Assembly: GCF_036345015.1 (NCBI RefSeq) | Contig: NZ_CP084098.1 | Coordinates: 943,326-1,007,325 of the forward strand | Direction of reading: 5' to 3' | DNA length: 64,000 nucleotides | DNA from: Cyanobacterium sp. Dongsha4 | GTDB taxonomy: Bacteria > Cyanobacteriota > Cyanobacteriia > Cyanobacteriales > Cyanobacteriaceae | Part shown: positions 55,040 through 64,000 of the stretch, one piece after another | Layout of the letters: every line of letters starts with the position of its first letter | How positions within the stretch are numbered: the stretch's first letter is position 1 | Notes under the pieces: generated by a model | The model's input: only the letters and a program-made list of their open reading frames with translations | Told to the model about the DNA's origin: nothing | The model's database searches: none | Made by a program: the position numbers and the translations under genes

Positions 55040-55624
55040 ATGGAAGAAAAGGCAGAAAAAATTTTGCAGGGTGCATTATCACAGTTTTTATCTTATGGTT
55101 ATGCAGGTACTACCATGGATAAAATAGCTAAATCGTCTGGAGTGTCAAAACAAACTTTATATAGTCATTTTGGAGATAAAGAAGGATTATTTTATGCCTT
55201 AGTTAGTGACATGGCTTCCCGTAAATTTAAGTTAGTCTGGGAAAAGCCCTTGGAAGGAAAACCACAATTAGTATTAAAAAACCTAGCAGAAACCATTATA
55301 AAAGAAGTTAGTGACCCTCTTTACTTAAACTTTATTCACCTCATTGTTACGGAGGTAAAAAACTACCCAGAAGTTGCTCAATTATGTTTTAAAAATCTTG
55401 CTAAACCTGCCATCAATCAATTGACTAACTATCTACAAAATAGTCCAGATTTAACCTTAGATGACCCAGAAGCGATCGCACATATTTTTGTCAATAGCAT
55501 CTTACACTATGTTTTAACTCAAGAAAAACTACAGGCAAAAAAAGTCATTCCTTTAGAGCAAGAGCGTTTAATTAATAATTTAATAACTCTTATCGTCACA
55601 GCAAAGAGCAATGAACAAAGTTGA
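55040..55624 (+). CDS. TetR/AcrR-family regulator of devBC
   Basis: The 194-residue protein has an N-terminal TetR helix-turn-helix (residues 5-50; YGYAGTTMDKIAKSSGVSKQ, TLYSHFGDKEGLFYALV) and a C-terminal ligand-binding helical domain of the AefR/TetR_C type. It probably represses the divergent devBC genes and itself through the palindrome at 54961-54975, responding to an exported compound. The length is typical. A short Lys-rich purine tract before the ATG acts as ribosome-binding region. This assignment rests on position and operator, not experiment. Confidence 0.9.
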   Translation: MEEKAEKILQGALSQFLSYGYAGTTMDKIAKSSGVSKQTLYSHFGDKEGLFYALVSDMASRKFKLVWEKPLEGKPQLVLKNLAETIIKEVSDPLYLNFIHLIVTEVKNYPEVAQLCFKNLAKPAINQLTNYLQNSPDLTLDDPEAIAHIFVNSILHYVLTQEKLQAKKVIPLEQERLINNLITLIVTAKSNEQS

Positions 55625-57026
<1,402 letters not shown>

Positions 57027-57104
57027 GCTAGTTTTTATCTTGGTTAGCTGGTAAAGGTAGGGAATAGTTAAGAGTGATAATCATTTTCAAGAATCAATCA
57101 AAGA

Positions 57105-57130
57105 TTTAACTTAAATGCCTCTTAGCTTAA
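57105..57130. repeat. 30-bp dispersed inverted-repeat element, diverged copy
   Basis: TTTAACTTAAATGCCTCTTA with GCTTAA differs from the copies at 26694 and 63933 by about three bases. It lies in the 196-bp gap before the aminotransferase gene, followed by GGGTGTTAGGGAATTGGAGA of the general repeat family (57139-57168). Confidence 0.6.
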
Positions 57131-57222
57131 AATTATTAGGGTGTTAGGGAATTGGAGAATTGGGGACTAAAAATTTCCATCGAAACGAAAAAATAATTCA
57201 ATACAATTAGGAAACAAAGCAA

Positions 57223-58314
57223 ATGCAAGACAAATTAATGTTAATGATTCCAGGTCCTACTCCCGTGCCTGAGAGGGTATTATTAGCCATGGCACAGCAC
57301 CCTATAGGACATAGGAGTGGAGATTTTAGCAAAATTATTGCGGAATTGAATGAAAATTTGAAATGGCTACATCAAACTAAAAATGAAGTTTGTACCCTTT
57401 GTGCTTCTGGTACTGGGGCGATGGAAGCTGGTATTATTAATTTCTTAAGTAAAGGCGATCGCGTTTTAGTCGGAAATAATGGTAAATTTGGTGAACGTTG
57501 GGGTAAAGTAGCAAAAGCATTTGGTTTAGATGTCGAAGAAATTACCGCAGAATGGGGTAAAGGCTTAAATCCCGATGATTTCAAAACAAAACTAGAAGCC
57601 GATACAGAGAAAAAAATTAAAGCGGTAATCGTTACTCACTCTGAAACTTCCACAGGTGTTTTAAATGACTTAGAAACCATTAACAAATACGTTAAAGCCC
57701 ACGGAGAAGCCTTAATCATCGTCGATGCTGTCACCAGTTTAGGAGCGGTAAATGTACCTGTGGATGAATGGGGCTTAGATGTGGTTGCTTCTGGTTCTCA
57801 AAAAGGTTTCATGATTCCTCCTGGTATGGGCTTTGTTGCAGTGAGTGAAAAAGCATGGAAAGCCTATGAAACTTCTGATTTACCTAAATTTTATTTAGAT
57901 TTAGGGGCATATAAAAAAGCCAATGCTAAAGATAGCTCACCTTTCACACCTCCTATTAATCTCATGTATGGCTTAAAAGCCGCTTTAGAGATGATGAAAG
58001 AGGAAGGTTTAGAAAATATTTTTGCCCGTCATAAACATCTCACTCAAATTACCCGTGAGGGAGTTAAGGCTCTAGGATTACCTTTATTTGCCAGTGATAG
58101 CGATGCGGCTTTAGCAATTACTGCCGTAGCACCAGATAGTCACGACGCGGAAGCAATTCGTAGCGCCATGAGAAAAAGATTTGATATTGCTTTAGCTGGT
58201 GGACAAGATCATTTAAAGGGTAAAATCTTCCGTATTGGGCATTTAGGCTTTGTTTCTGAAAGAGATGTTTATACTGCATTATCTGCCTTAAAAGAAGTAA
58301 TTTCATCTCTCTAG
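57223..58314 (+). CDS. Alanine/serine-glyoxylate aminotransferase family protein
   Basis: The 363-residue protein is a class V PLP aminotransferase: MLMIPGPTPVPERVLLAMAQ at the N-terminus, CTLCASGTGAMEAGIINFLS (about 57-76), VDAVTSLGAVNVPVDEWGLD (about 167-186), and the PLP lysine in SGSQKGFMIPPG (K about 194). It probably transfers an amino group to glyoxylate, giving glycine, and so fits photorespiration together with gcvP 5 kb away. Homologues are also labelled soluble hydrogenase small subunit, an old misnomer. The length is typical. Confidence 0.9.
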   Translation: MQDKLMLMIPGPTPVPERVLLAMAQHPIGHRSGDFSKIIAELNENLKWLHQTKNEVCTLCASGTGAMEAGIINFLSKGDRVLVGNNGKFGERWGKVAKAFGLDVEEITAEWGKGLNPDDFKTKLEADTEKKIKAVIVTHSETSTGVLNDLETINKYVKAHGEALIIVDAVTSLGAVNVPVDEWGLDVVASGSQKGFMIPPGMGFVAVSEKAWKAYETSDLPKFYLDLGAYKKANAKDSSPFTPPINLMYGLKAALEMMKEEGLENIFARHKHLTQITREGVKALGLPLFASDSDAALAITAVAPDSHDAEAIRSAMRKRFDIALAGGQDHLKGKIFRIGHLGFVSERDVYTALSALKEVISSL

Positions 58315-58316
58315 TA

Positions 58317-58450
58317 TATTTGGGGATTAGGTTTTGGGGATTGGGGTATTAGGTTTAGTATTATTAAACACTTTTGCTTCTTACCAAATAGGGGGGATAA
58401 AGGGGAGTTTGTTTCTTGCCTCTTGCCCCTTGCCCTTTTAACTTTGCCTC
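58317..58450. repeat. Dispersed repeat mosaic between aminotransferase and PRTase genes
   Basis: The segment runs GGGGATTGGGGTATTAGGTT, TAGTATTATTAAACACTTTT, GGGGGGATAAAGGGGAGTTT, and CTTGCCTCTTGCCCCTTGCC, the same order as at 31140-31262. It fills a convergent gap. Confidence 0.65.
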
Positions 58451-58465
58451 ACTGCAAAAAATCTA

Positions 58466-58921
58466 TTAATCAAAAGGTTGAACTATCCAAACTGAAGCAG
58501 GTGTTATCTCACAAAAGTAATCTGCCTGACATTGACTGTGGGATTTTTGCCAAATAACTGCGGTATCCACGTTGACTTGCCATTGATTTTCTAGGACTTT
58601 TTTTACGGCTATCATTGTTACTCCCGTATCTAATAAGTCATCTACTAATAAAACGTTGTTACTAGGAGGCTCAATACAAGATAGTTGTCCTAATAATAAA
58701 TTTCCTTGTTGATTCTGTTCAGAATAACTTTTCGCTACAATAGCCGATAAGGGGATATTTAACCTTCGGGAAAGATAATCTCCTAAATAAAAACCTCCTC
58801 TTAAAATAGAGATGATTTGAGAATATTTTTGGTTTTCTTGTATGATTTTTTCGGTTACTTTCTGACAATATTGCCAAAATTCATCCCAAGTAAATATCAG
58901 TTTTTGATTTTCTTCTAACAT
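58466..58921 (-). CDS. Phosphoribosyltransferase (XGPRT-like)
   Basis: The 151-residue protein has the type I PRTase fold. The PRPP-binding motif is NVLLVDDLLDTGVTMIAVKK (about residues 88-107), preceded by a flexible hood and ISILRGGFYLGDYLSRRLNI (about 39-58). It is close to xanthine-guanine or hypoxanthine phosphoribosyltransferases that salvage purines; the base specificity cannot be set. The length is similar to E. coli Gpt. It is monocistronic in this view and convergent with the aminotransferase gene. Confidence 0.85.
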   Translation of the reverse strand: MLEENQKLIFTWDEFWQYCQKVTEKIIQENQKYSQIISILRGGFYLGDYLSRRLNIPLSAIVAKSYSEQNQQGNLLLGQLSCIEPPSNNVLLVDDLLDTGVTMIAVKKVLENQWQVNVDTAVIWQKSHSQCQADYFCEITPASVWIVQPFD

Positions 58922-59065
58922 TTTTTTATATCAATATTTTTTGAATAATGTCACTGGAGCTAAATTTTTTTCAAGTATTAACCCCTAAATTTCAATTAAA
59001 TTGTAATTATTTTTTTCGGCAAACTACCTAATTCAAATTTTATTATATTTTTTGAATAACTTTTA

Positions 59066-62023
59066 ATGAAAACGATTAAATCCCCTTTTAATATCTTATT
59101 TTTTACAGTATTTAGTCTATTAATAACTTGGATTCTTCTTTTATTAATTAGTTATTTTACTGTGAATATTCTGTGGTTTGAAGAGTTAGGCTATCCACAA
59201 ACTTTTTTAACTCAATTTCTAAGTAAGTTTACTATTGGGGGTCTTGCTTTTATTATTTCCACTTCTTTTTTATGGTTTAATTTAGCGATCGCATCTAGGC
59301 AAAGGAAGCAACAAGAACAATTTTTTGCACAGGGAAAAGAAAAATTAACTCCCCAATCTCCCCCCTTAAAATTACGTTTATTATTACCAATAGTAATTAG
59401 TTTTTCTGGTCTAATTAGCTTAACTTTATTCTATTATACAAAGTTTTTTACTCAGATTTCTGGGGCTAGTTTATTATTACCTAATTTAAGATCTCCTTCT
59501 TCACTACCTTTACAATTAGCTATTTTTACTGATATTGCCAACAATTTACCCTTAAGAATATGGCAAATTATTTTAATAATATTTGTTACTTTATTTTTAA
59601 TATTTAAACCAAGACAATGTTTCAAAATTATATGTATTTATTTTAGCATCATAACCAGTTTAATTCTTGGTGATTATTGGTCAAGATTTCTTCATTATTT
59701 TTATAGTATAAATCTAGGAAAGACCGATCCTATATTTAATATTGATTTGAGTTTTTATTTATTCAAAATTCCTGCTCTTCAGATTCTTGCACTGTGGTTA
59801 CAGAGTTTATTTATTTTTACAATTTGCACCGTTACTTTAACTTATTTACTATCCAATAAAAGTATTTCTGAGGGAAAGTTTGAAGGTTTTTCCCGCTATC
59901 AACTGAGGCATTTATATGGTTTAGGTGGCGGTTTAATGATTATTTTAGGGGGAATTCACTGGTTAAATCGTTATTTACTCTTACTTTCTCCTGATGGGGT
60001 GGTTTATGGTGCAGGTTACACAGATATTCACATTAATTTGCCAAGGGAAACTATTGCTACAGCTTATGCTTTATTAATGGGCATCTGGTTATTAACTAAG
60101 TCTTTTACTGGTTCGGGAAAAAGAAATCATCCTCATTTACAGGCGGAAAAAAGATATTCTTTACCTTTTTCAACTTTACCTTTTATAGGTTATTTCGTTT
60201 TATATTCTTTCGGAATTTTATTAGCTGTGATGGTGCAAAATACCATTGTTCAACCTAATGAATTAGCCCTAGAAACTCCCTATATAATTAATAACATTAA
60301 AGCCACCAGATCTGCTTTTAATTTAGATGAAATAGAAGTAAAAACGTTTAATCCTGAAGGGAATTTAACCGCCGAAGACATCAAAGAAAATCACCTTACT
60401 ATAGATAATATTCGTCTTTGGGATACCCGTCCTATTTTACAGGCTAATCGCCAATTACAGCAGATTCGTCCTTACTATGTTTTCGCAGATGCAGATATTG
60501 ACCGCTATCAATTAAAAAGTAGTATTAATAGTGATATTAATGAAAATACCCAAGTTATTCTCGCTCCCAGAGAGTTAGATTCCCAATTATTGCCAAATCA
60601 AGCACAAACATGGGTAAACCAACATTTAGTTTATACTCATGGCTATGGATTTACTATGTCTCCTGTTAATAGAGTGGCACAGGGAGGACTACCTTATTAT
60701 TTTATTAAGGATATTGGTACATCTCAAGATCCGGGGGAGTTAAACACTTCTTCCGCAAGAATAAGAGAGAGTATCCCCTTTTCCCGCCCTCGTATTTATT
60801 ATGGGGAGGTAACAAAAAACTACGTCATGGTAGATACGAAAGTACCTGAATTCGATTTTCCTAGCGGGGAAGATAATGTTTATCATACCTATACTGGCGA
60901 TGGGGGAATAAAAATTGATTCTTTTTGGCGCAAGTTTATTTTTTCTGTTTATCTTCAGGATTGGCGGATGTTGTTAACTCCGAATTTTACCCCTGATACT
61001 CGTATTCTTTTTCGTCGTAATCTCACAGAAAGACTAGGTGCGATCGCGCCTTTTTTATATTATGATCGAGATCCATACTTAGTAATAGCACAAACAAACC
61101 CTGAAGATAAAAATTCCCTACACTGGCTTATAGACGGTTATACCATATCTGACCATTATCCCTATTCTGACGGTGGAGAAAACCAATTCAACTATATTCG
61201 CAATTCCGTAAAAGTCTTGATTAATGCCGAAAATGGTAATACCAGTTTTTATGTTAGTGATTCCACAGACAGAATTATTCAAGTATGGCAAAAAATATTT
61301 CCCGAATTATTCAAACCTCTTTCGGCAATGCCCCCCATTCTTAAACAACATATCCGTTATCCCATTGACTTATTCAATACCCAATCAGAAAGACTTTTAA
61401 CCTATCATATGATCGACCCTCAAGTATTTTATAACAGGGAAGACCAATGGCAAGTACCCGAAGAAATTTATGGCAATGAAATATTGTCCATGCAACCCTA
61501 CTATCTAATTATGAAACTACCCATCGGCAAAGAAGAAGAGTTTATCCTGCTTCATCCTTATACCCCCATTTCCCGTGCCAATTTAATTGCATGGTTAGCC
61601 GCCCGTTCTGACGGAGAAAATTATGGTAAACTTTTACTATACCAGTTCCCGAAACAAAAATTGGTTTATGGACCTGATCAGGTAGAAGCGTTGATAAATC
61701 AAGATCCTGTCATTTCTGGTCAAATATCTTTATGGAATCGTCAGGGTTCAAAAGCTGTTCAAGGACACCTGTTAATTATACCCATTGAACAATCACTATT
61801 ATATGTTGAGCCTGTTTATTTAGAAGCAGATAAAAACAGCGTACCAACTTTAGCAAGGGTGATAGTAGTTTATCAAAATAAAATTGTTATGGCAGATAGT
61901 TTAGAAAATGCGATCAATAATATTTTTTCTGATGGAAAGGAAGATAGTTCAGCCATTATCCGCCTTTTAGAAGACTCTACCGCAATCCCTATCTTAGATC
62001 CCACTTTGAATAATAATAACTAA
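59066..62023 (+). CDS. UPF0182 family large membrane protein
   Basis: The 985-residue protein matches UPF0182. The N-terminal third has about seven membrane helices (around 8-35, 45-70, 108-130, 165-180, 190-210, 230-265, 285-310, 330-345, 365-390 as hydrophobic clusters). A large soluble periplasmic domain of about 600 residues follows, with DNIRLWDTRPILQANRQLQQ, RPYYVFADADIDRYQ and YGEVTKNYVMVDTKVPEFDF. The family occurs in actinobacteria, cyanobacteria and others, and its function is unknown. The ATG and the hydrophobic start MKTIKSPFNILFFTVFSLLI are consistent. The protein is complete. Confidence 0.93.
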   Translation: MKTIKSPFNILFFTVFSLLITWILLLLISYFTVNILWFEELGYPQTFLTQFLSKFTIGGLAFIISTSFLWFNLAIASRQRKQQEQFFAQGKEKLTPQSPPLKLRLLLPIVISFSGLISLTLFYYTKFFTQISGASLLLPNLRSPSSLPLQLAIFTDIANNLPLRIWQIILIIFVTLFLIFKPRQCFKIICIYFSIITSLILGDYWSRFLHYFYSINLGKTDPIFNIDLSFYLFKIPALQILALWLQSLFIFTICTVTLTYLLSNKSISEGKFEGFSRYQLRHLYGLGGGLMIILGGIHWLNRYLLLLSPDGVVYGAGYTDIHINLPRETIATAYALLMGIWLLTKSFTGSGKRNHPHLQAEKRYSLPFSTLPFIGYFVLYSFGILLAVMVQNTIVQPNELALETPYIINNIKATRSAFNLDEIEVKTFNPEGNLTAEDIKENHLTIDNIRLWDTRPILQANRQLQQIRPYYVFADADIDRYQLKSSINSDINENTQVILAPRELDSQLLPNQAQTWVNQHLVYTHGYGFTMSPVNRVAQGGLPYYFIKDIGTSQDPGELNTSSARIRESIPFSRPRIYYGEVTKNYVMVDTKVPEFDFPSGEDNVYHTYTGDGGIKIDSFWRKFIFSVYLQDWRMLLTPNFTPDTRILFRRNLTERLGAIAPFLYYDRDPYLVIAQTNPEDKNSLHWLIDGYTISDHYPYSDGGENQFNYIRNSVKVLINAENGNTSFYVSDSTDRIIQVWQKIFPELFKPLSAMPPILKQHIRYPIDLFNTQSERLLTYHMIDPQVFYNREDQWQVPEEIYGNEILSMQPYYLIMKLPIGKEEEFILLHPYTPISRANLIAWLAARSDGENYGKLLLYQFPKQKLVYGPDQVEALINQDPVISGQISLWNRQGSKAVQGHLLIIPIEQSLLYVEPVYLEADKNSVPTLARVIVVYQNKIVMADSLENAINNIFSDGKEDSSAIIRLLEDSTAIPILDPTLNNNN

Positions 62024-62119
62024 TGAAAAAGCAAGACCTTTTTTAAGATCCTGCCTTATCATATAATGTATAGTTAAATGATTTAAAGTCGAAGGTAGAG
62101 AATATTGTTCTTCCCCTAT

Positions 62120-62290
62120 TTATCTAACTAATGAGAAAGAAGACGGAGAAGAACCTCTACCGCTTTTTTTTGTTTGATTAGCCTGACAGTCGGGGCAAGG
62201 TACAGGATAATAGTCAAAAGAATTAACGTAGTCAGATAATCTTTGTTCGAGAATTCTACCAGTATTTTTACATTTTAAACAAAACTTCAT
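62120..62290 (-). CDS. Small zinc-ribbon protein, 56 residues
   Basis: A short gene on the minus strand from ATG at 62288-62290 to TAA at 62120-62122 encodes MKFCLKCKNTGRILEQRLSD and onward, with two CxxC pairs (C4/C7 and C32/C35). A likely zinc ribbon is followed by a basic, Ser-rich tail (KKSGRGSSPSSFSLVR). CxxC spacing and codon use argue for a real gene. A GGTGGAATC sequence lies 3 bases before the ATG, and may serve as a weak ribosome-binding site. It is convergent with the UPF0182 gene. Function unknown; such proteins resemble DnaJ-like or ribosomal zinc ribbons. Confidence 0.75.
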   Translation of the reverse strand: MKFCLKCKNTGRILEQRLSDYVNSFDYYPVPCPDCQANQTKKSGRGSSPSSFSLVR

Positions 62291-62629
62291 GATTCCACCT
62301 CGAATTTAATAAATGAATAAATGAATATTTGCATCAGACATTTCATATTGTAAATCTTTTGGTTGTAACTATGATCGTTGATTCTACTTAATTTTAGACA
62401 TTTTTAAATGTTAATTTATATTAAGTATTCTTCATTAATTGTAAAAAAAATATTAGATTAATATGTTAATTTTACAATTCGTTCAACTTAATTTTATTTT
62501 TAGTTTCTCCAGATACATTTTTGTCCTAATAATTCTCGGTAAATTTGCTTAATTTCTGATGGTTATTCATCAGTTAATTCACAGAAATTGACTTTTATTA
62601 ATGTAAACTATTAGTTTTGACAAATAACT
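62291..62629. other. Intergenic region, no gene seen
   Basis: These 339 bp are extremely AT-rich and lie between the small zinc-ribbon gene and the end of the transporter gene. No reading frame, tRNA or strong hairpin with T-run was recognised. Confidence 0.6.
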
Positions 62630-63742
62630 CTAAAGATCATCATCATCATCCAAATTGTCTAATAACCTAAAAGAAGATTCATCGAGAGCCATTTTTGGTG
62701 GTCTTAAATCATCAATAATTTTTTTGATAACACTAGCTACAGGTACAGCTAAAAATATACCTAGTAAACCACCTATTTTTGCCCCAAGAAATAAAGAAAT
62801 AATTAACCAAATAGGATTTAAACCAATTAACTCTCCCATTAAACGAGGTGCAACAACATTGTCGGTAACTTGGTCAATGATAGTCGCTGAGACAAAGAAA
62901 AATAAGGCTAATTTACCACTCTTAAAAACGATAATTAAAGTACACAATATGGTAAGAAATCCTCCTAAAAGGGGTACTAAACTAGCAATACCAATACCAA
63001 AAGCAAATAATAAAGCCGAAGGCACACCTAATAAGATAAAGACAATAAGACGAACCACACTAGCAATACCCACTAGAATTAAACGGCTAAAAAAGTAATC
63101 TTTAAAAGTTTGACGAAAATAACGGGGAATTTTCACATTCCAAGGTTCAGGAAAAAAGCTATATAAACCCTGCCAAAATTTATCCCCCCCAATTAATAAA
63201 AATATAGTAAAAATAACAATGAATAGAACATCAAAAACGCTGTTAATTGTAGTTACAACAATATTGAGAGTTTGAGTTCCTAAAGTCTTAAGAATAGAAG
63301 ATATTTTATTGGTTATTTCTTGAATAATACCGTCTAAATTAATGGAAAACTTTTCAAATATGGGTAAATCAGAAAGAGATATTAAATATTGATTAGCTTG
63401 TTTTATCCAAGTAGGAGAATTGATAATTAGCTCATTTAGCTGTTGAATTAAAAGAGGAATTAAGATAAAACTATTAACAATAAGAAATACTAAGGCAGAT
63501 AGCAAAACAATCGTAATAGCAACAGAGCGATTTACACCCTGTTTAATTAATAATTTAATGACTAATTCTAGTAAAAAAGCAATAATACTAGCAATAACTA
63601 AAAAACTGACTAAAGGCTGTAGATAGTCAATGAGAACAAATAGTAAAAAACCGTTAAGAAAAAGAAGAGGAAATAGAAAAAATATTTTTAACCATTGGGG
63701 TATTTTATTCCACCATTCAAAGAATTTAAAATTATCTTTCAT
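62630..63742 (-). CDS. AI-2E (PerM/TqsA-type) family transporter
   Basis: The 370-residue protein has about eight membrane helices and the family pattern: paired N-terminal helices (FLFPLLFLNGFLLFVLIDYL, VIASIIAFLLELVIKLLIKQ), a central amphipathic periplasmic region (about 115-160), and FAFGIGIASLVPLLGGFLTI (about 243-262) and IGLNPIWLIISLFLGAKIGG with LLGIFLAVPVASVIKKIIDD near the end. It is named after autoinducer-2 export in E. coli, but substrates differ and may include small ions. The length is usual. An acidic Asp-rich tail (DNLDDDDDL) closes the protein. Confidence 0.9.
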   Translation of the reverse strand: MKDNFKFFEWWNKIPQWLKIFFLFPLLFLNGFLLFVLIDYLQPLVSFLVIASIIAFLLELVIKLLIKQGVNRSVAITIVLLSALVFLIVNSFILIPLLIQQLNELIINSPTWIKQANQYLISLSDLPIFEKFSINLDGIIQEITNKISSILKTLGTQTLNIVVTTINSVFDVLFIVIFTIFLLIGGDKFWQGLYSFFPEPWNVKIPRYFRQTFKDYFFSRLILVGIASVVRLIVFILLGVPSALLFAFGIGIASLVPLLGGFLTILCTLIIVFKSGKLALFFFVSATIIDQVTDNVVAPRLMGELIGLNPIWLIISLFLGAKIGGLLGIFLAVPVASVIKKIIDDLRPPKMALDESSFRLLDNLDDDDDL

Positions 63743-63840
63743 TACAGAAATGAGCTAAAGATTTTATATTTTAGGGAGTAAAGATGGGAAACTTTAATAT
63801 ATAGCAATTCTCGCTATGGTAAGGAAAAAAAATGATTGGT

Positions 63841-63891
63841 ATTGCGGAATAGGGAATAGGGAATAGGGAATAGGGAATAGGGAATAGGGAA
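63841..63891. repeat. Heptanucleotide tandem repeat (GGAATAG)
   Basis: The unit GGAATAG occurs about six times head to tail in the gap between the transporter gene and the window end. Such short tandem repeats are a recognised feature of cyanobacterial intergenic DNA and vary in number between strains. Confidence 0.9.
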
Positions 63892-63932
63892 GCGTTTGAA
63901 TTATTTTCAAGAACTAAGAAAAAAGAACTAAG

Positions 63933-63963
63933 AAAAAATGTAAGTTAAATGCGTCTTAGCTTA
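63933..63963. repeat. 30-bp dispersed inverted-repeat element, copy 2
   Basis: TAAGTTAAATGCGTCTTAGC followed by TTA differs by one base from the copy at 26694-26723. The downstream end leads into AACCTGCCACCTAAAAC, a further general-repeat fragment at the window end. Confidence 0.65.
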
Positions 63964-64000
63964 ACGACTTTAATTCAACTTAAAACCTGCCACCTAAAAC

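Noticed and set aside
58118-58306. Minus-strand frame within the aminotransferase gene
   Set aside because: It is fully contained in the coding region of a clear PLP enzyme and shows no family features.
63841-63891. Tandem repeat considered as a CRISPR array
   Set aside because: The unit is only 7 bases, there are no spacers, and no cas genes are in the window.

Overview
The window is a low-GC chromosomal segment from a cyanobacterium. The grounds are the many HIP1-type GCGATCGC sites inside genes and a gene set typical of the phylum: SLH-domain outer-membrane porin, PATAN protein, DUF751 beside rbfA, MinC, group 2 sigma factor, DevBC-type exporter, GUN4-domain protein, pentapeptide-repeat proteins, XisH/XisI pairs and UPF0182. 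The AT-rich style and gene families suggest a unicellular Cyanobacterium/Geminocystis-like lineage, but that is inference. No rRNA, tRNA or CRISPR array was recognised.

Layout. 1-5 kb: a DUF4160/DUF2442 toxin-antitoxin-like pair, a membrane pentapeptide protein, an acetyltransferase, a gamma-carbonic anhydrase, a ZiaR/SmtB-type metal sensor and an XRE-GrpE-like fusion. 5-11 kb: PATAN protein, DUF751-rbfA, a squalene/phytoene-synthase homologue with an altered second Asp motif, gmhA-like isomerase and tldD. 11-19 kb: NarL-type regulator and cell-envelope genes (porin, DUF3747 protein, orphan amino-acid-binding protein, lipoprotein, RlpA). 19-25 kb: purM, minC, an LpxB-related protein, a pentapeptide protein and cobI. 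24.57-25.67 kb: a complete IS5-family insertion with 14-bp inverted repeats and a CTAG target duplication, its transposase split by a -1 frame change. 25.7-31.5 kb: an HdrB-like protein, glycerol-3-phosphate dehydrogenase, a DUF4253 protein, squalene-hopene cyclase and a Trp-rich protein. 31.6-36 kb: polysaccharide export pair (Wza-like, Wzc-like) and a GUN4-domain protein. 36-45 kb is the accessory part: a RAYT transposase carrying a perfect palindrome inside its reading frame, a dead antitoxin gene, acnB followed by two divergent xisH-xisI cassettes separated by copies of the acnB 3' end, and a GmrSD-like DUF262/DUF1524 nuclease. 45-64 kb: cytochrome-b561-like protein, aldehyde dehydrogenase, Rpn-type nuclease, gcvP, a TetR-controlled devBC pair without devA, a sigma factor, an aminotransferase, a phosphoribosyltransferase, UPF0182, a 56-residue zinc-ribbon protein and an AI-2E-type transporter.

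How the parts fit. Squalene-hopene cyclase and the squalene-synthase-like gene could both belong to triterpenoid metabolism, but they lie 21 kb apart. Wza- and Wzc-like proteins form one export machine. The divergent tetR and devBC genes share a promoter region with a palindromic operator between plausible -35 and -10 boxes. Many intergenic spaces hold mosaics of short repeats (AACTCAGGT motifs, GGGTATTAGGG-like runs, GAGGGAAACCCCTCTG-like blocks), sometimes directly in front of start codons; several tempting upstream starts lie inside such repeats and were rejected.

The most interesting region is 40.3-44.2 kb. The 3' end of acnB recurs after each of two unrelated xisHI pairs, one copy has become the C-terminus of an XisI protein, and a 19-bp xisH fragment lies further downstream. 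This looks like a recurrent insertion hot spot that rebuilds or copies the end of acnB.
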